A DNA stretch of 64,000 nt from [Leptolyngbya] sp. PCC 7376 (GTDB taxonomy: Bacteria; Cyanobacteriota; Cyanobacteriia; Cyanobacteriales; MRBY01), in assembly GCF_000316605.1 (NCBI RefSeq), contig NC_019683.1, positions 3,890,036-3,954,035 on the forward strand. Direction: 5' to 3'. Each line of letters starts with the position of its first letter. Position 1 is the stretch's first letter. The translations under genes were made by a program, and so were the position numbers. The notes beneath the pieces are model-generated. The model searched no databases. It saw nothing but the letters and a program-made list of their open reading frames with translations, and was not told the origin of the DNA. Positions 48,272 through 57,871 of the stretch are shown one piece after another.

Positions 48272-49287
48272 GCTGTGGCGATCGCCTGTTCGATATCTAA
48301 AGCAATGAAACGATCTAGGGCTTGATACATCCAATGTATTTTTGAAAGGGAATCTTGGTGGGTGTGCTGAAACCCAAGAGATGCAGCGATTTGAGCGTAG
48401 AAAGGATGAATGATAAGGGTATAAAGATCGCAGATATTCGGGAAATCTTTCTGCATCTTTTTTAAAGTGATCTGAGCATCTTTCACAAAGTCAGCACGGT
48501 ATTCTTCGAGGAATTTTGGATCAATCATCCAACTTCGAATAAAAATTGAAACACAGTCTTCATCATCGATTTCCGCCATTTCAAAAGGGTCAATGTCAGA
48601 CATTGTGCTCAGATGCAATGCATTTTTTGCTGGCTTAAAAAAATTGATATCAGACTCACTGTTAGTTGGATAAAGAAGATAAAAGCCAACAGGATTTTGA
48701 TTATCTTCTCGCCGCAAAACTCTCATACCGACATTATATTTACGACCCCATTGGCGCAATAGCCGAGCAATTCTTTGGGGGACAGCATTATTGTTGTTGC
48801 TCATCCAGTTGTAGTTGGTGGCTAGTAAATTCGCGACAGGAATGGCATCACAACGCGGGTCAAAATCGTCCAGAATAAGCGCTATTTTTTCGGCAGCTAT
48901 ATTTGTCTGAATATTTTGGGGGAGCGGCAAAATTTCAATACAGGTTGTATTGCCATCAAAGTGTTTTTTTAATAATCCAAGAGCCGCCAATTTATCTAGC
49001 ATCATCCCGGCAGCGCGATCGCCTCCTTGATCTTTATCCGCATAAAAAAGTTCTGCGGCCTCACGATGGGTGCAAATAATCGTCCCAAAATTTGTTTTTA
49101 AAGTATGTAGTGGTGGTTTGAGTTGGGGATTTTTTGTTGTCTCATGTTTGATAGAGAGATACACCCACAACCGTACAAAGTAATCTGCCCGAATTCGAGT
49201 TAAACCCACCGTTTGCATCAGTTGCTGAATCAGGGGCGATCGCCGCTCCGATGAGAACCAAAGCTCTAACTGTTCTAAATCAAACAT
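48259..49287 (-). CDS. Hypothetical cyanobacterial protein
   Basis: About 342 residues from the ATG at 49287 (MFDLEQLELWFSS); a GTG start at 49326 would add 13. The N-terminal 120 residues are helical, and IRADYFVRLWVYLS plus TLKTNFGTIICTHREAAELFY suggest a winged-helix-like fold (inference). The middle is rich in Asn. No catalytic motif, membrane helix or signal peptide is visible, and no known family is recognised. It overlaps the exonuclease tail-to-tail. Confidence 0.6.
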   Translation of the reverse strand: MFDLEQLELWFSSERRSPLIQQLMQTVGLTRIRADYFVRLWVYLSIKHETTKNPQLKPPLHTLKTNFGTIICTHREAAELFYADKDQGGDRAAGMMLDKLAALGLLKKHFDGNTTCIEILPLPQNIQTNIAAEKIALILDDFDPRCDAIPVANLLATNYNWMSNNNNAVPQRIARLLRQWGRKYNVGMRVLRREDNQNPVGFYLLYPTNSESDINFFKPAKNALHLSTMSDIDPFEMAEIDDEDCVSIFIRSWMIDPKFLEEYRADFVKDAQITLKKMQKDFPNICDLYTLIIHPFYAQIAASLGFQHTHQDSLSKIHWMYQALDRFIALDIEQAIATAYDS

Positions 49288-49459
49288 GAATGCAATATGA
49301 GGGATGATAACTTCATGGTACTTCACCCTAGTTCACCTTGGTTCTGCCAGTTACAGATAACTACAAAACCCTTGTGGTGACTTGAGTTTGCTCATTGTCA
49401 TTGCAGAAATCACCTTGTCAGAATGCAGATGTAGACAAAAAAACATTGAGGTTTCCGAC

Positions 49460-49750
49460 ATGGCTACTCCTAAATTTCAAGCACCCGCAACCCACACCAG
49501 TGCATGGATTGCTCAAACTTGGCTCGCATTCTTGCTGTCCCTCGCGGCGACTACGATTGGCATTTATCTACTGCCAATTAATGGCTGGGTCAAAGGCTAT
49601 CTCGGCATGGGCTATATTTTTTCGATTAGCTCGACCATTAGTATGGCGAAAACAACTCGTGATATTGAAGAATCTAAGCGGATTGTTAGCCGAGTAGATG
49701 AGGCAAAACTCGAAAAACTTTTAGCAGAATATGACCCATTCACTAAATAA
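49460..49750 (+). CDS. YiaA/YiaB-type two-helix membrane protein
   Basis: 96 residues from MATPKFQAP. Two membrane helices (WLAFLLSLAATTIGIYLLP and YLGMGYIFSISSTISM) are followed by AKTTRDIEESKRIV, which is the YiaAB two-helix-domain signature (KGY, then AKT-RD). Function unknown; it is common in cyanobacteria and proteobacteria. An upstream start would add 26 residues of poor quality, so the ATG at 49460 is preferred. Confidence 0.8.
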   Translation: MATPKFQAPATHTSAWIAQTWLAFLLSLAATTIGIYLLPINGWVKGYLGMGYIFSISSTISMAKTTRDIEESKRIVSRVDEAKLEKLLAEYDPFTK

Positions 49751-49798
49751 ACAAGTCACTTTCCCCATCTCCAAACAATCAAGCATTCACATATCACT

Positions 49799-50734
49799 AT
49801 GAGTTTATCTGTCGTTGACCTTGCTGGACATTGCGTCAAAAATCCCCATTATCTCCAAACGAGAAAACGGATTAATAGCCTAATTGATCGTTATCTTTCT
49901 CTCGAAGTTTTAATTGGTCATTTAGTTGATTTACCTCGACAATTTAAAACACCTCAGCCTCGTCCATGGCAGCGTATTTATTGGTCAGAGATTAATGGTG
50001 ATCAGATCATTGGCGTAGATCCAGAAATCTTTGTCAGCATTGTCGCTAATGCCACCGAAATTGAAGCACCAATTCAAGATTATGCGGCTGAAAGTATGGC
50101 GTATTTAGCAGAGATTCATCCTGATATGGCCTCTTTTGTCGGAGGTATCCCAGCGACAGAAACTCAAAAACGTACGGTCGGTATTTGGGAAAAAGAAGAA
50201 CGACAGCATACGCCTGTATTCAAAAAAATTCACCAGAAACTAACAGGGGAATTACCGCCTATAAATCCCAATACTGTCACTGGTTATCAATCTACAGGCG
50301 ATCGCCGCAAGGATCTAAAACATCATTTGCATGGTCGAATTTCGACAGAATGGAGTGCCACTTCAATTTATCTTTGGCTGATGGCTCACTCCACGGGAGA
50401 ACTACAAAAGGCGATCGCCCAACCTCTACAAGATGAAGTGAATCACCTCGCGAAATTTTGGGGCTTTAGTCGCTGGGCATTTGGAGATTCATATTTAAAA
50501 CAGGTGAAATTTTCCACTAAAAATCTCCTCACCCTCGCTAATCACCATCATGCAGAACGTACCGATGCTGACAATTTACTGAACGAAATAGCTCATTTTG
50601 AAGAATTACCCCACATTATTGAACTCGGTTTTACGTTTATGCGGGTAATGGTCAGACTGGGAACCCTCAATCAAGAACTCAGTCATAGCTTCTTACAATA
50701 CCTATTTCAGAATAATGAGGCGATCGCCATCTAG
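49799..50734 (+). CDS. Ferritin-like diiron protein (acyl-ACP-desaturase-like motifs)
   Basis: A 311-residue helical protein with two EExxH-type metal motifs: WEKEERQHTPVF near residue 130 and LQDEVNHLAKFWGF near 218. A further Glu lies in STEWSATSIYLW. This pattern is that of ferritin-like diiron oxygenases, including soluble stearoyl-ACP desaturases, but the overall sequence is not a clear desaturase. Substrate unknown. It starts about 50 bp after the YiaA/B gene and converges on a hydroxylase-family gene across a terminator. Confidence 0.7.
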   Translation: MSLSVVDLAGHCVKNPHYLQTRKRINSLIDRYLSLEVLIGHLVDLPRQFKTPQPRPWQRIYWSEINGDQIIGVDPEIFVSIVANATEIEAPIQDYAAESMAYLAEIHPDMASFVGGIPATETQKRTVGIWEKEERQHTPVFKKIHQKLTGELPPINPNTVTGYQSTGDRRKDLKHHLHGRISTEWSATSIYLWLMAHSTGELQKAIAQPLQDEVNHLAKFWGFSRWAFGDSYLKQVKFSTKNLLTLANHHHAERTDADNLLNEIAHFEELPHIIELGFTFMRVMVRLGTLNQELSHSFLQYLFQNNEAIAI

Positions 50735-50757
50735 GCTTTGCAAAATCAATAAAAAAT

Positions 50758-50784
50758 AGGCGTTAACTTTAACAGTCAACGCCT
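50758..50784. terminator. Hairpin between convergent genes
   Basis: AGGCGTT at 50758-50764 pairs with AACGCCT at 50778-50784. A-rich sequence (AATAAAAAAT) precedes it, so on the reverse strand a T-run follows. A TTTCATTTC tract follows on the forward strand. It probably serves both the diiron gene and the hydroxylase gene. Confidence 0.6.
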
Positions 50785-50845
50785 TGATTTCATTTCATAA
50801 TAAAGCTCAAATTTTGAACAGGAAATAATCCTGAGAATTCACAAA

Positions 50846-51376
50846 TTAGTACCATTTGATCGCAAGCATTGTTGCTTCAGATTGACTCAATTCTTGCGAT
50901 TCAATCCATTCCTGAGATTTATAAGTACCAAAGATTCGATCCCACCAATCCACACCAATACCATAGTTGTGATGCCATTGATTGTACTTGTGATGAACAT
51001 AGTGAACAGGTATACTCATCCAGACACATTTAATCGGAGTGTCGTGTTGTAATTGGTGAGCATAGGCCGCAAAAGCAGCATAGACAACAATGCCAGAAGC
51101 CCAACTAATGCCCGCTTCCAATGATATAAAAAACATCGGAATCATCACAGGACAAGTGCCTAAAACATAGTTCCGAAATTCCCAGAGAAATCCTTGACCT
51201 TCACCCCCAAGATGATGACGTGTGTGTCCTTTGCCAAGCTTCGGGAAAACTTTTTTAATCGGGTGAGACTGTCTTACGTGGAATACTCGATGGATCCAGT
51301 ATTCAATAAAACTGCCGAACAAAAATGCGAGAAGAAAAAATGTAGCAATGACTACGATATGTATTAGAGTCGCCAT
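50846..51376 (-). CDS. Fatty-acid-hydroxylase/sterol-desaturase-family membrane protein
   Basis: 176 residues, an integral membrane non-haem diiron enzyme family. The histidine boxes are HRVFH, HTRHH, HQLQHD and HYVHHKYNQWHH. Membrane helices lie near 5-25 and 65-110. Members hydroxylate or desaturate lipids and carotenoids; the compact size and HTRHHLGG resemble CrtR/CarF-type and fatty-acid 2-hydroxylase-like proteins, but the substrate cannot be chosen. It is convergent with the ferritin-like diiron gene. Confidence 0.85.
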   Translation of the reverse strand: MATLIHIVVIATFFLLAFLFGSFIEYWIHRVFHVRQSHPIKKVFPKLGKGHTRHHLGGEGQGFLWEFRNYVLGTCPVMIPMFFISLEAGISWASGIVVYAAFAAYAHQLQHDTPIKCVWMSIPVHYVHHKYNQWHHNYGIGVDWWDRIFGTYKSQEWIESQELSQSEATMLAIKWY

Positions 51377-51594
51377 GACATCTACTTCGAAAAATAATCA
51401 AACTGAATAAATTGTGATGTAAATAAAGCAGATTTAGGGTGTTGAAATAGACAACAGAATAGCACTCATAAATCAGACCAATACATTGTTCTAAATAATT
51501 TAAGAAATCTAATTCTCGTCAAATTATTTCGACACGGCAACTAGGCTTTAAAAAATTCACTTATAAAAAATATATTAAATAAAAAAATAGATTA

Positions 51595-52962
51595 ATGATC
51601 AAGGGTCTCTTCGCTGATGGTATTTTTCGCCGCATTCTTAAAAATTTTAGCTGGCTCCTGATCGGACAGATTTTCGTGGCGATCGCCAACTTTGGTTACC
51701 TCAGTCTGACGGCCCATCGCCTTGGTCTTCAGCTTTTTGGATTATTCATCCTAGCGCGGGCATTTATCGAGATTTTGATTGGTGTGACAACCTTTCAGTC
51801 CTGGCAAGCCTTCATTAAATATGGTGCGGTTTACCTAAAAGAGAAAAATCGACATGCCTTACAACATCTGATCAAAGTCACCACCCTCCTCGACATCCTT
51901 GGGTCTTTTGGTGGCTTTCTCATTGCGGTTTGTCTCGCGCCGATTATTGGCCCTTTAGTGAACTGGGATGCCGCCACGATCCGCGAAGTGCAATGTTGCA
52001 GTGTTCTAATGCTGTTTACCTTGGGTTCTACGCCGATGGGTTTACTCAGACTTTTTGATCGATTTAACTGGCTCGCACTACAGCAAACAATCCCTTCCTT
52101 TACCCGCTTAGCTGGCACAATTATTGCTCTATCTCTCGACGCACCATTCTGGAGTTACCTATTTATCTGGGTCTTTGCCGAAGCGATGAATGGTGTATCG
52201 CTACTATTCCTCGGTTGGCGGGAAGTACGTCGCCAAGGACTTTTAGAAGGGATGAATTGGTCCTGCCCAAATCTATTCAAAGTGGATCGAACGCTTCTCA
52301 AGTTTTGTTTAGTCTCGAATCTCAACTCATCATTACCTCTCGTCATGACGGTGAGTCCATTAATCATTGGTATTTTTGCAAATCCAGTGGCAGTCGGTTT
52401 ATATCGAGCAGGTTATGAGCTGGCGACCCCACTACGGGAAGTGGCTTTGCTGTTTACCCATTCGGTTTATCCGGAGCTTGCCCACCTCAGTAGCCGCGAT
52501 CGCTGGCGCAAATTTAGTCGAATTATCCTTAAATTCACCTTCATTCTGAAAGGGTTTGGACTGTTTTTATTTTTGCTGGGCTTCTGGTTCGGCAAAGACT
52601 TACTCTACTACGCAATGGGCGAAGACTTTATTCCGGCCTATGCCACTTTGATGGTGATGGTTACCGCTGGCATTTTCAATATGGGGAACTGTCTACTAGA
52701 ACCTGCATTGTTTGCGATGGGGCTACCGCAGATTTCACTGAGAGTAAATAGCATTGCGATTCTGGGGATTTATTTACCATTCCTTGTGGTGCTCACCATT
52801 CAATTTGGGGCGATTGGTGCTGCCATTGCAACATTCATCTCATTTTTCTCCAGCTTTACGTTGAATACGATTTTTACTTGGAAAGAGATTCGACTCAAAA
52901 TCAAGTTACAAAAATTGCGGCGATCACAGAGACAAGATCGGGAATTAAGTGAAGTGCGATAG
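51595..52962 (+). CDS. Polysaccharide/oligosaccharide flippase (MATE-like, Wzx type)
   Basis: 455 residues with about 12 membrane helices. The N-terminus ILKNFSWLLIGQIFVAIANFGYL and AHRLGLQLFGLFILARAF are typical of polysaccharide-transport flippases in the MVF/MATE superfamily. The tail is basic (KIKLQKLRRSQRQDR). It would move lipid-linked saccharide units across the membrane for exopolysaccharide or O-antigen. No Wzy or glycosyltransferase genes are next to it. Confidence 0.87.
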   Translation: MIKGLFADGIFRRILKNFSWLLIGQIFVAIANFGYLSLTAHRLGLQLFGLFILARAFIEILIGVTTFQSWQAFIKYGAVYLKEKNRHALQHLIKVTTLLDILGSFGGFLIAVCLAPIIGPLVNWDAATIREVQCCSVLMLFTLGSTPMGLLRLFDRFNWLALQQTIPSFTRLAGTIIALSLDAPFWSYLFIWVFAEAMNGVSLLFLGWREVRRQGLLEGMNWSCPNLFKVDRTLLKFCLVSNLNSSLPLVMTVSPLIIGIFANPVAVGLYRAGYELATPLREVALLFTHSVYPELAHLSSRDRWRKFSRIILKFTFILKGFGLFLFLLGFWFGKDLLYYAMGEDFIPAYATLMVMVTAGIFNMGNCLLEPALFAMGLPQISLRVNSIAILGIYLPFLVVLTIQFGAIGAAIATFISFFSSFTLNTIFTWKEIRLKIKLQKLRRSQRQDRELSEVR

Positions 52963-52981
52963 TGCTTGATATTTTATTAGT

Positions 52982-53003
52982 GTCAGCTCAGCTCAGCTCA
53001 GCA
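52982..53003. repeat. Short TCAGC tandem repeat
   Basis: TCAGC occurs about four times in a row (GTCAGCTCAGCTCAGCTCAGC) just after the flippase stop. It could be slippage-prone; no role is apparent. Confidence 0.6.
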
Positions 53004-53236
53004 TTGTGCGCTGTGCTGCCGTTTTTTCTTTAGGGCGATCGCCTTGTTAAAAAGCAAGAAAATAGTCAATATCACGCATGATGTGATGTTTCTAGATCGC
53101 AAAATCGGTCAGAACTGGCGGAGTGATCATTGAAAGTTCATAAAATAAAGCTTCAGATATACGGACTTCCTTAAAAGCTAACAGTAAAATATTTAGTATC
53201 AATTGTTACAGTCTTGCAGTTGTCTAGATTTTTGCC

Positions 53237-53668
53237 ATGTTGAAAGAACGTTTAACTCCCTGCGCCACTCTCCTATATCATTGGCTGCTGAATCGTGATG
53301 CTTTTCGTAAGCTCAATTTGGCGAACTTCCAGATCTGGTCAGAGGAATTTTTAGAAGAACGGTTCTCGATTAAAGAGGTTGACCGTGCTTTTTTGCGCCT
53401 CATCAGTTTAGGTTTAGTCCGAATTCAAAATGAAGAAATCACTGTGACCCCAATCGATAAAGGTTTGCCAGTGAAGTTGCAACCTTTACCAAAAAGACTC
53501 TGGCGGGCATGGCGTCTTGAAGAGCGTCTCGCTGTCGGTGGGATGGCGATCGCCTCTGCTGTACTCGTAATGATGTCTGGATTTGTACTGACTCAGCGTC
53601 CAGTCCAATCTCAAGCTGTCACAGGAAGTCTTGACCCAATCACTGATGTCGCTGAAATCGATCTCTAG
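53237..53668 (+). CDS. Membrane-anchored winged-helix-like small protein
   Basis: 143 residues. The N-terminal about 75 residues look like a winged helix (LLYHWLLNRDAFRKLNLANF, FSIKEVDRAFLRLISLGLVRI, ITVTPIDKG). A basic linker (KRLWRAWRLEERL) and one membrane helix follow (AVGGMAIASAVLVMMSGFVL). The remaining C-terminal 20 residues would lie outside the cytoplasm. No family is recognised. The arrangement suggests a membrane-bound DNA-binding or protein-binding adaptor (inference). Confidence 0.65.
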   Translation: MLKERLTPCATLLYHWLLNRDAFRKLNLANFQIWSEEFLEERFSIKEVDRAFLRLISLGLVRIQNEEITVTPIDKGLPVKLQPLPKRLWRAWRLEERLAVGGMAIASAVLVMMSGFVLTQRPVQSQAVTGSLDPITDVAEIDL

Positions 53669-53751
53669 ATCAGTCGATTGCCTCAATTTAATAAAAACGA
53701 ATAATAAACAAACAATAAAAACCTTTTTACCGTTGTCTTACACCTAAATAG

Positions 53752-53788
53752 CTTCCCTTCAATGCTGGTGCTTGAGGGAAGTTTTTTT
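53752..53788 (+). terminator. Rho-independent terminator
   Basis: CTTCCC at 53752-53757 pairs with GGGAAG at 53776-53781, with CAA/TTG extending the stem past one bulged base, followed directly by TTTTTTT. It ends the transcript of the winged-helix-like gene. Confidence 0.88.
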
Positions 53789-53851
53789 GATTTCGGCTGA
53801 TTAGAAGATTGAGCCAGTAAAACTAATTACCCTGAAAATGAAAAGCTAATT

Positions 53852-54460
53852 TTAGGCTTTATGCTTCGATTGGCTTAAAAGTTTTGCTGCGACACCACCA
53901 CCGATTAAGCCAAATAAATGACCTTCCCAAGACACACCAGGAGCTGTCGGCAACACACCCCAAAGCACACTGCCATAGAAAAAGAACACAACACAAGCGA
54001 TGGCAATCGACGGGATATCTCGTTGGAAATAGCCGCGAAAGAGTAAAAAGCCAAGGTAGCCAAAAATAAGGATGCTAGCGCCTAAATGTACCGAGTTCTG
54101 GGCACCAACAAGCCAGACTCCCAGCCCTCCGACCAATGTGGCACTGGCCGTCACAACCCAAAAGTCCCTGATGCGCTGAAACATCACGAGCCAACCGAGA
54201 ATCGCGAAAGGAATGCTATTGGCTATGAGATGCTGAAAGTCGCCATGCAAAAATGGGGCAAATAAAACACCGCGTAATCCTGTCATATTACGAGGCATAA
54301 TGCCATAGATATCAAGGCCACCACGCCAGAGATTTTGGAAAATAAATTGGTCACTAATTTCCAGAATCCAAAAGATCAATAGAAATCCCCCAATGATGGT
54401 GACTTGCTGGGTGACTTCCTTGGCGATCGCCTCAGATGTTTGATGATTTTGGCGGCTCAT
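53852..54460 (-). CDS. Rhomboid-family intramembrane serine protease
   Basis: About 202 residues with six membrane helices. Rhomboid landmarks are RGVLFAPFLHGDFQHLIANS, the catalytic Ser in VHLGASILIFGYLG (Gly-x-Ser) and the His in VSWEGHLFGLIGGG. The ATG at 54460 (MSRQNHQTSEA) is preferred; a GTG at 54493 adds 11 residues. The usual GASG is GASI here, so the residue after Ser differs from the norm. The substrate is unknown. Confidence 0.88.
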   Translation of the reverse strand: MSRQNHQTSEAIAKEVTQQVTIIGGFLLIFWILEISDQFIFQNLWRGGLDIYGIMPRNMTGLRGVLFAPFLHGDFQHLIANSIPFAILGWLVMFQRIRDFWVVTASATLVGGLGVWLVGAQNSVHLGASILIFGYLGFLLFRGYFQRDIPSIAIACVVFFFYGSVLWGVLPTAPGVSWEGHLFGLIGGGVAAKLLSQSKHKA

Positions 54461-54526
54461 GATCGTGCTCGAAATTAACGCGATTTCTCCCACGGTAACA
54501 ACTTTTTTAGCGGAGCGGCATGGCTG

Positions 54527-55036
54527 TTACGAAAAGCTCAACCACGGTAACAGCTCACTCACCTGTTGACCAGATAAACCTAATCGCTGTTGAAGTTGGG
54601 CTAAATTTTTGAACTCCCCTCGTTGACGTTCCAGCACAATCCGTTGGGCTAAAGCATTGGTTATGACTGGAATTCCGCTTAATTCTGTTGCTTCGACTTG
54701 ATTAATTCGTAATTTCCGTGGTGTGATTTCTGGAGCGTAATATGAAAAATTGAGGATAGGTTCAAAAGGTTGTAAACGGGCGATCGCCAAGCCGAGCGCG
54801 CCAGCTAAATCTTCTACTGATAGAAATTGCACACCACTTTCCGTTAACGCAACCGCAGCCTTAGCTTGGTGGATAGAAATCCCCGGTAACCGCAAAAAAT
54901 CATCCACTGAAGCGCGATTAATATCGATACTCACCCCAAATTCCGCTGCCCAGATTATTTCCTCAAAGGATTTGAAACGATAATAAGGATCTTGGCGAAG
55001 CTGTTGCTGAAATTGTTTTTTGCGGAGAAATTTCAT
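54527..55036 (-). CDS. Helix-hairpin-helix (ComEA-like) protein
   Basis: 169 residues with two helix-hairpin-helix pairs: IDINRASVDDFLRLPGISIHQA (about 37-60) and LRINQVEATELSGIPVITNALA (about 108-130). These occur in ComEA-like DNA-binding proteins. There is no signal peptide or membrane segment, unlike classical ComEA, so a cytoplasmic DNA-binding role is possible. It lies 66 bp upstream of the rhomboid start on the same strand. Confidence 0.8.
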   Translation of the reverse strand: MKFLRKKQFQQQLRQDPYYRFKSFEEIIWAAEFGVSIDINRASVDDFLRLPGISIHQAKAAVALTESGVQFLSVEDLAGALGLAIARLQPFEPILNFSYYAPEITPRKLRINQVEATELSGIPVITNALAQRIVLERQRGEFKNLAQLQQRLGLSGQQVSELLPWLSFS

Positions 55037-55308
55037 GCGAAACGTCGAGGTGAATTGTCCGATTTAAACCTTGGGCGATCGCCAGCATTCTAATTGCGGA
55101 GCGTTGCCCTTTGCCCTTACAATAGCGCGATAGACTTATTTTTATTTTAAATTTGTACCTTTAATTCGGCTCATTCCGAACCAAGAGATACATCTACTCA
55201 CATACTTATATTTATGTGCATTTGGGAGCCATATCCAACTCTCAAATTTAATTTCTCAAAAAACTTTTATAGAACCCTAAATCCTAGTTATTTAGGGCTA
55301 ACTTTAGA

Positions 55309-55827
55309 ATGAATTTTTATAAGACGCGCCTATCTATTTTTATAGATGGGAACAACATGTTTTATGCCCAACAAAAAAATAATTGGTTTTTTGATCCCCG
55401 TCGAGTAATCGACTATTTCACCTGCGATCCGACCATTCGCCTCGTCAATGCTTTTTGGTACACCGGTCTCAAAGATTCCCAGGATCAACGAGGGTTTCGG
55501 GATGCCCTCATTAGTTTGGGTTACACGGTGCGCACAAAAATTTTAAAAGAATACTACGACGATATTTCTGGTCGCCATTCCCAAAAGGCCAACCTCGATA
55601 TTGAAATTGTGGTGGATATGTTTAATACCGTTGAGCAGTATGACCAAGTCATTTTGTTTAGTGGTGATGGTGACTTTGAGCGGGCGATTGAATTACTACG
55701 CTCTAAAAGTACCCATATTACGGTGGTTTCGACGGAAGGGATGATCGCCAGAGAGTTACGCAATGCGACTGATCACTATATCGATCTCAATGATCTTCGT
55801 CCCCAAATTGAAAAAAAAGAGCCTTAG
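55309..55827 (+). CDS. NYN-domain protein, LabA/DUF88 family
   Basis: 172 residues of a PIN-like NYN domain. The conserved acidic residues are visible: SIFIDGNNMFYAQQ, KANLDIEIVVDMFN and LFSGDGDFERAIELL. LabA and its relatives in Synechococcus affect the circadian output, while other NYN proteins are RNases. Which applies here cannot be told. About 270 bp of AT-rich sequence lies upstream. Confidence 0.88.
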   Translation: MNFYKTRLSIFIDGNNMFYAQQKNNWFFDPRRVIDYFTCDPTIRLVNAFWYTGLKDSQDQRGFRDALISLGYTVRTKILKEYYDDISGRHSQKANLDIEIVVDMFNTVEQYDQVILFSGDGDFERAIELLRSKSTHITVVSTEGMIARELRNATDHYIDLNDLRPQIEKKEP

Positions 55828-56124
55828 TTTTTGATGTATCTCCCAGGCAAAGCAATGACAAATCTGAGGCTATTCAGATAGCGGAAAAATTGGCGATCGC
55901 CGCAAGCATAGATTAAATATCGATCACGATCTTTTGTTGACAAAACAAATTTCTTGGTGAGCCTAGAGTTTCTGGAGATTGTCAATTTCCGAAAGAAGTA
56001 GTTTATGCTAGGGAAATAATCATTTTTCCTTAGGGGAAAGATTGATTTTCAAACCTTTTCATCTTTGCAAATTTATAAAGAATTAGCACTGCCCAATATT
56101 TTCACTCCAAAGGAGCAGGAAATT
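55828..56124. other. Upstream region of leuA
   Basis: About 300 bp with no gene. It includes a HIP1-like site (GGCGATCGCC near 55890) and the strong leuA ribosome-binding site at its end. No leader peptide rich in Leu codons and no T-box-like structure was seen. Confidence 0.4.
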
Positions 56125-57723
56125 ATGACTCAACAAGACGATCGCATTATTATTTTCGACACGACTTTACGTGATGGTGAACAATCTCCAGGGGCAACCC
56201 TAAATGGAGACGAAAAACTGGCGATCGCCCGTGCCCTTGCTCGACTGGGAGTTGATGTTATTGAGGCAGGTTTTCCAAGAGCCAGTAAAGGGGATTTTGA
56301 TGCGGTTCAACGCATTGCGGCAGAAGTCGGTGTCGAAGGCGGCCCATCCATTTGTGGCTTAGCCCGTGCAACTAAAGGCGATATCGAAGCAGCAGGAAAA
56401 GCTCTTGCTCCCGCTGCTAATCCTCGGATTCATACCTTTATTGCGACTTCGGATATTCATTTGGAATATAAGCTCCGCAAGAGTCGTAAAGATGTTTTGG
56501 CGATCGCCCCTGAAATGGTGGCCTACGCAAAAACATTTACAGATAATGTCGAGTTTTCCCCAGAGGATGCTGGACGGTCTGACCCTGAGTTTTTATACCA
56601 AATCCTCGAAGCTACCATCGAAGCTGGTGCAACAACTGTCAACATTCCTGACACAGTAGGCTATACAACCCCCGCTGAATTTGGTGCGTTGATTAAAGGT
56701 ATCAAAGATAATGTGCCCAACATCGACAAAGCGATTATTTCGGTGCATGGTCACAACGACCTTGGTTTAGCTGTCGCGAACTTCCTCGAAGCCGTTAAAA
56801 ATGGCGCACGTCAACTTGAATGCACTATTAATGGCATCGGTGAGCGGGCTGGAAATGCAGCCCTTGAAGAATTGGTGATGGGACTCCATGTCCGCCGTCA
56901 ATATTTCAATCCGTTCCTCGGTCGTCCCCCTGAATCAGAAACGCCTCTGACGAATATCAAAACCAAAGAGATTTATAAGACTTCTCGCCTAGTTTCCAGT
57001 CTCACCGGTTTATCAGTACAGGCTAATAAGGCGATTGTGGGTGTGAATGCCTTCGCTCATGAGTCTGGCATTCACCAAGATGGCGTGCTCAAAAATAAGC
57101 TCACCTACGAGATTATGGATGCGCAATCCATCGGCCTTACTGATAACCAAATCATTTTGGGTAAGCACTCTGGCCGTAATGCCTTCCGTACCCGCTTGGC
57201 AGAACTCGGTTTTGATCTGTCTGAGAATGACCTCAATAAAGCGTTTGTGCGTTTTAAGGACTTGGCAGACAAGAAAAAGGAAATCACTGATTGGGATTTA
57301 GAGGCGATCGTTAAGGACGAAACGCAACAACCTCCTGAGCTATTCCGCTTGGAGCTTGTGCAAGTGTCCTGTGGCGACCATGCCAACCCTACTGCAACAA
57401 TCACAATTCGTACGCCTGATGGCCAAGAACTTAGTGATGCTGCCATTGGTACTGGCCCTGTCGACGCGATTTATAAAGCCATTAACCGTGTCGTACAGGT
57501 TCCCAATGAGCTGATTGAATATTCAGTTCAGTCGGTAACGGCAGGTATTGATGCTATTGGTGAAGTGACGATTCGTCTGCGCCATGAGGGTCAAATTTAT
57601 TCTGGTCATTCAGCAAATACTGACATTGTTGTCGCGTCTGCGAGAGCCTACATGGGGGCACTCAACCGTCTCTATGCGGCAGTTAAAAAAGTCGAACAAA
57701 CAAAAGAACCGGTTGTCAGCTAA
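56125..57723 (+). CDS. leuA: 2-isopropylmalate synthase
   Basis: LeuA condenses acetyl-CoA with 2-oxoisovalerate, the first committed step of leucine synthesis. The 532-residue length is normal. The N-terminus shows [21 protein letters not shown], then [11 protein letters not shown], the metal ligands in [13 protein letters not shown] and [13 protein letters not shown], and the leucine-sensing C-terminal domain (about 390-520). The ATG at 56125 follows an AAGGAGCAGGA ribosome-binding site by 5-6 bp. An in-frame start 60 bp upstream lacks such a site. Feedback control by leucine is expected from the C-terminal domain. Confidence 0.96.
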   Translation: MTQQDDRIIIFDTTLRDGEQSPGATLNGDEKLAIARALARLGVDVIEAGFPRASKGDFDAVQRIAAEVGVEGGPSICGLARATKGDIEAAGKALAPAANPRIHTFIATSDIHLEYKLRKSRKDVLAIAPEMVAYAKTFTDNVEFSPEDAGRSDPEFLYQILEATIEAGATTVNIPDTVGYTTPAEFGALIKGIKDNVPNIDKAIISVHGHNDLGLAVANFLEAVKNGARQLECTINGIGERAGNAALEELVMGLHVRRQYFNPFLGRPPESETPLTNIKTKEIYKTSRLVSSLTGLSVQANKAIVGVNAFAHESGIHQDGVLKNKLTYEIMDAQSIGLTDNQIILGKHSGRNAFRTRLAELGFDLSENDLNKAFVRFKDLADKKKEITDWDLEAIVKDETQQPPELFRLELVQVSCGDHANPTATITIRTPDGQELSDAAIGTGPVDAIYKAINRVVQVPNELIEYSVQSVTAGIDAIGEVTIRLRHEGQIYSGHSANTDIVVASARAYMGALNRLYAAVKKVEQTKEPVVS

Positions 57724-57760
57724 ATCCTGATCTGATTAGTTTGATCGAGCAATAACAATT

Positions 57761-57807
57761 AAGGCGATCGCCCACCAAATTGTATTAAAGCAATGGGCGA
57801 TCGCCTT
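57761..57807. terminator. HIP1-built hairpin after leuA
   Basis: AAGGCGATCGCCCA at 57761-57774 pairs with TGGGCGATCGCCTT at 57794-57807, a 14-bp perfect stem made from two HIP1 sites, about 40 bp after the leuA stop. No T-run follows, so it may act as an mRNA 3' stabiliser or weak terminator. Confidence 0.6.
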
Positions 57808-57871
57808 ACTCATGGGAAGTGAGCAGACAATGTATTATTCCCCTATACGTACGTAACCCTGAACATAATTC

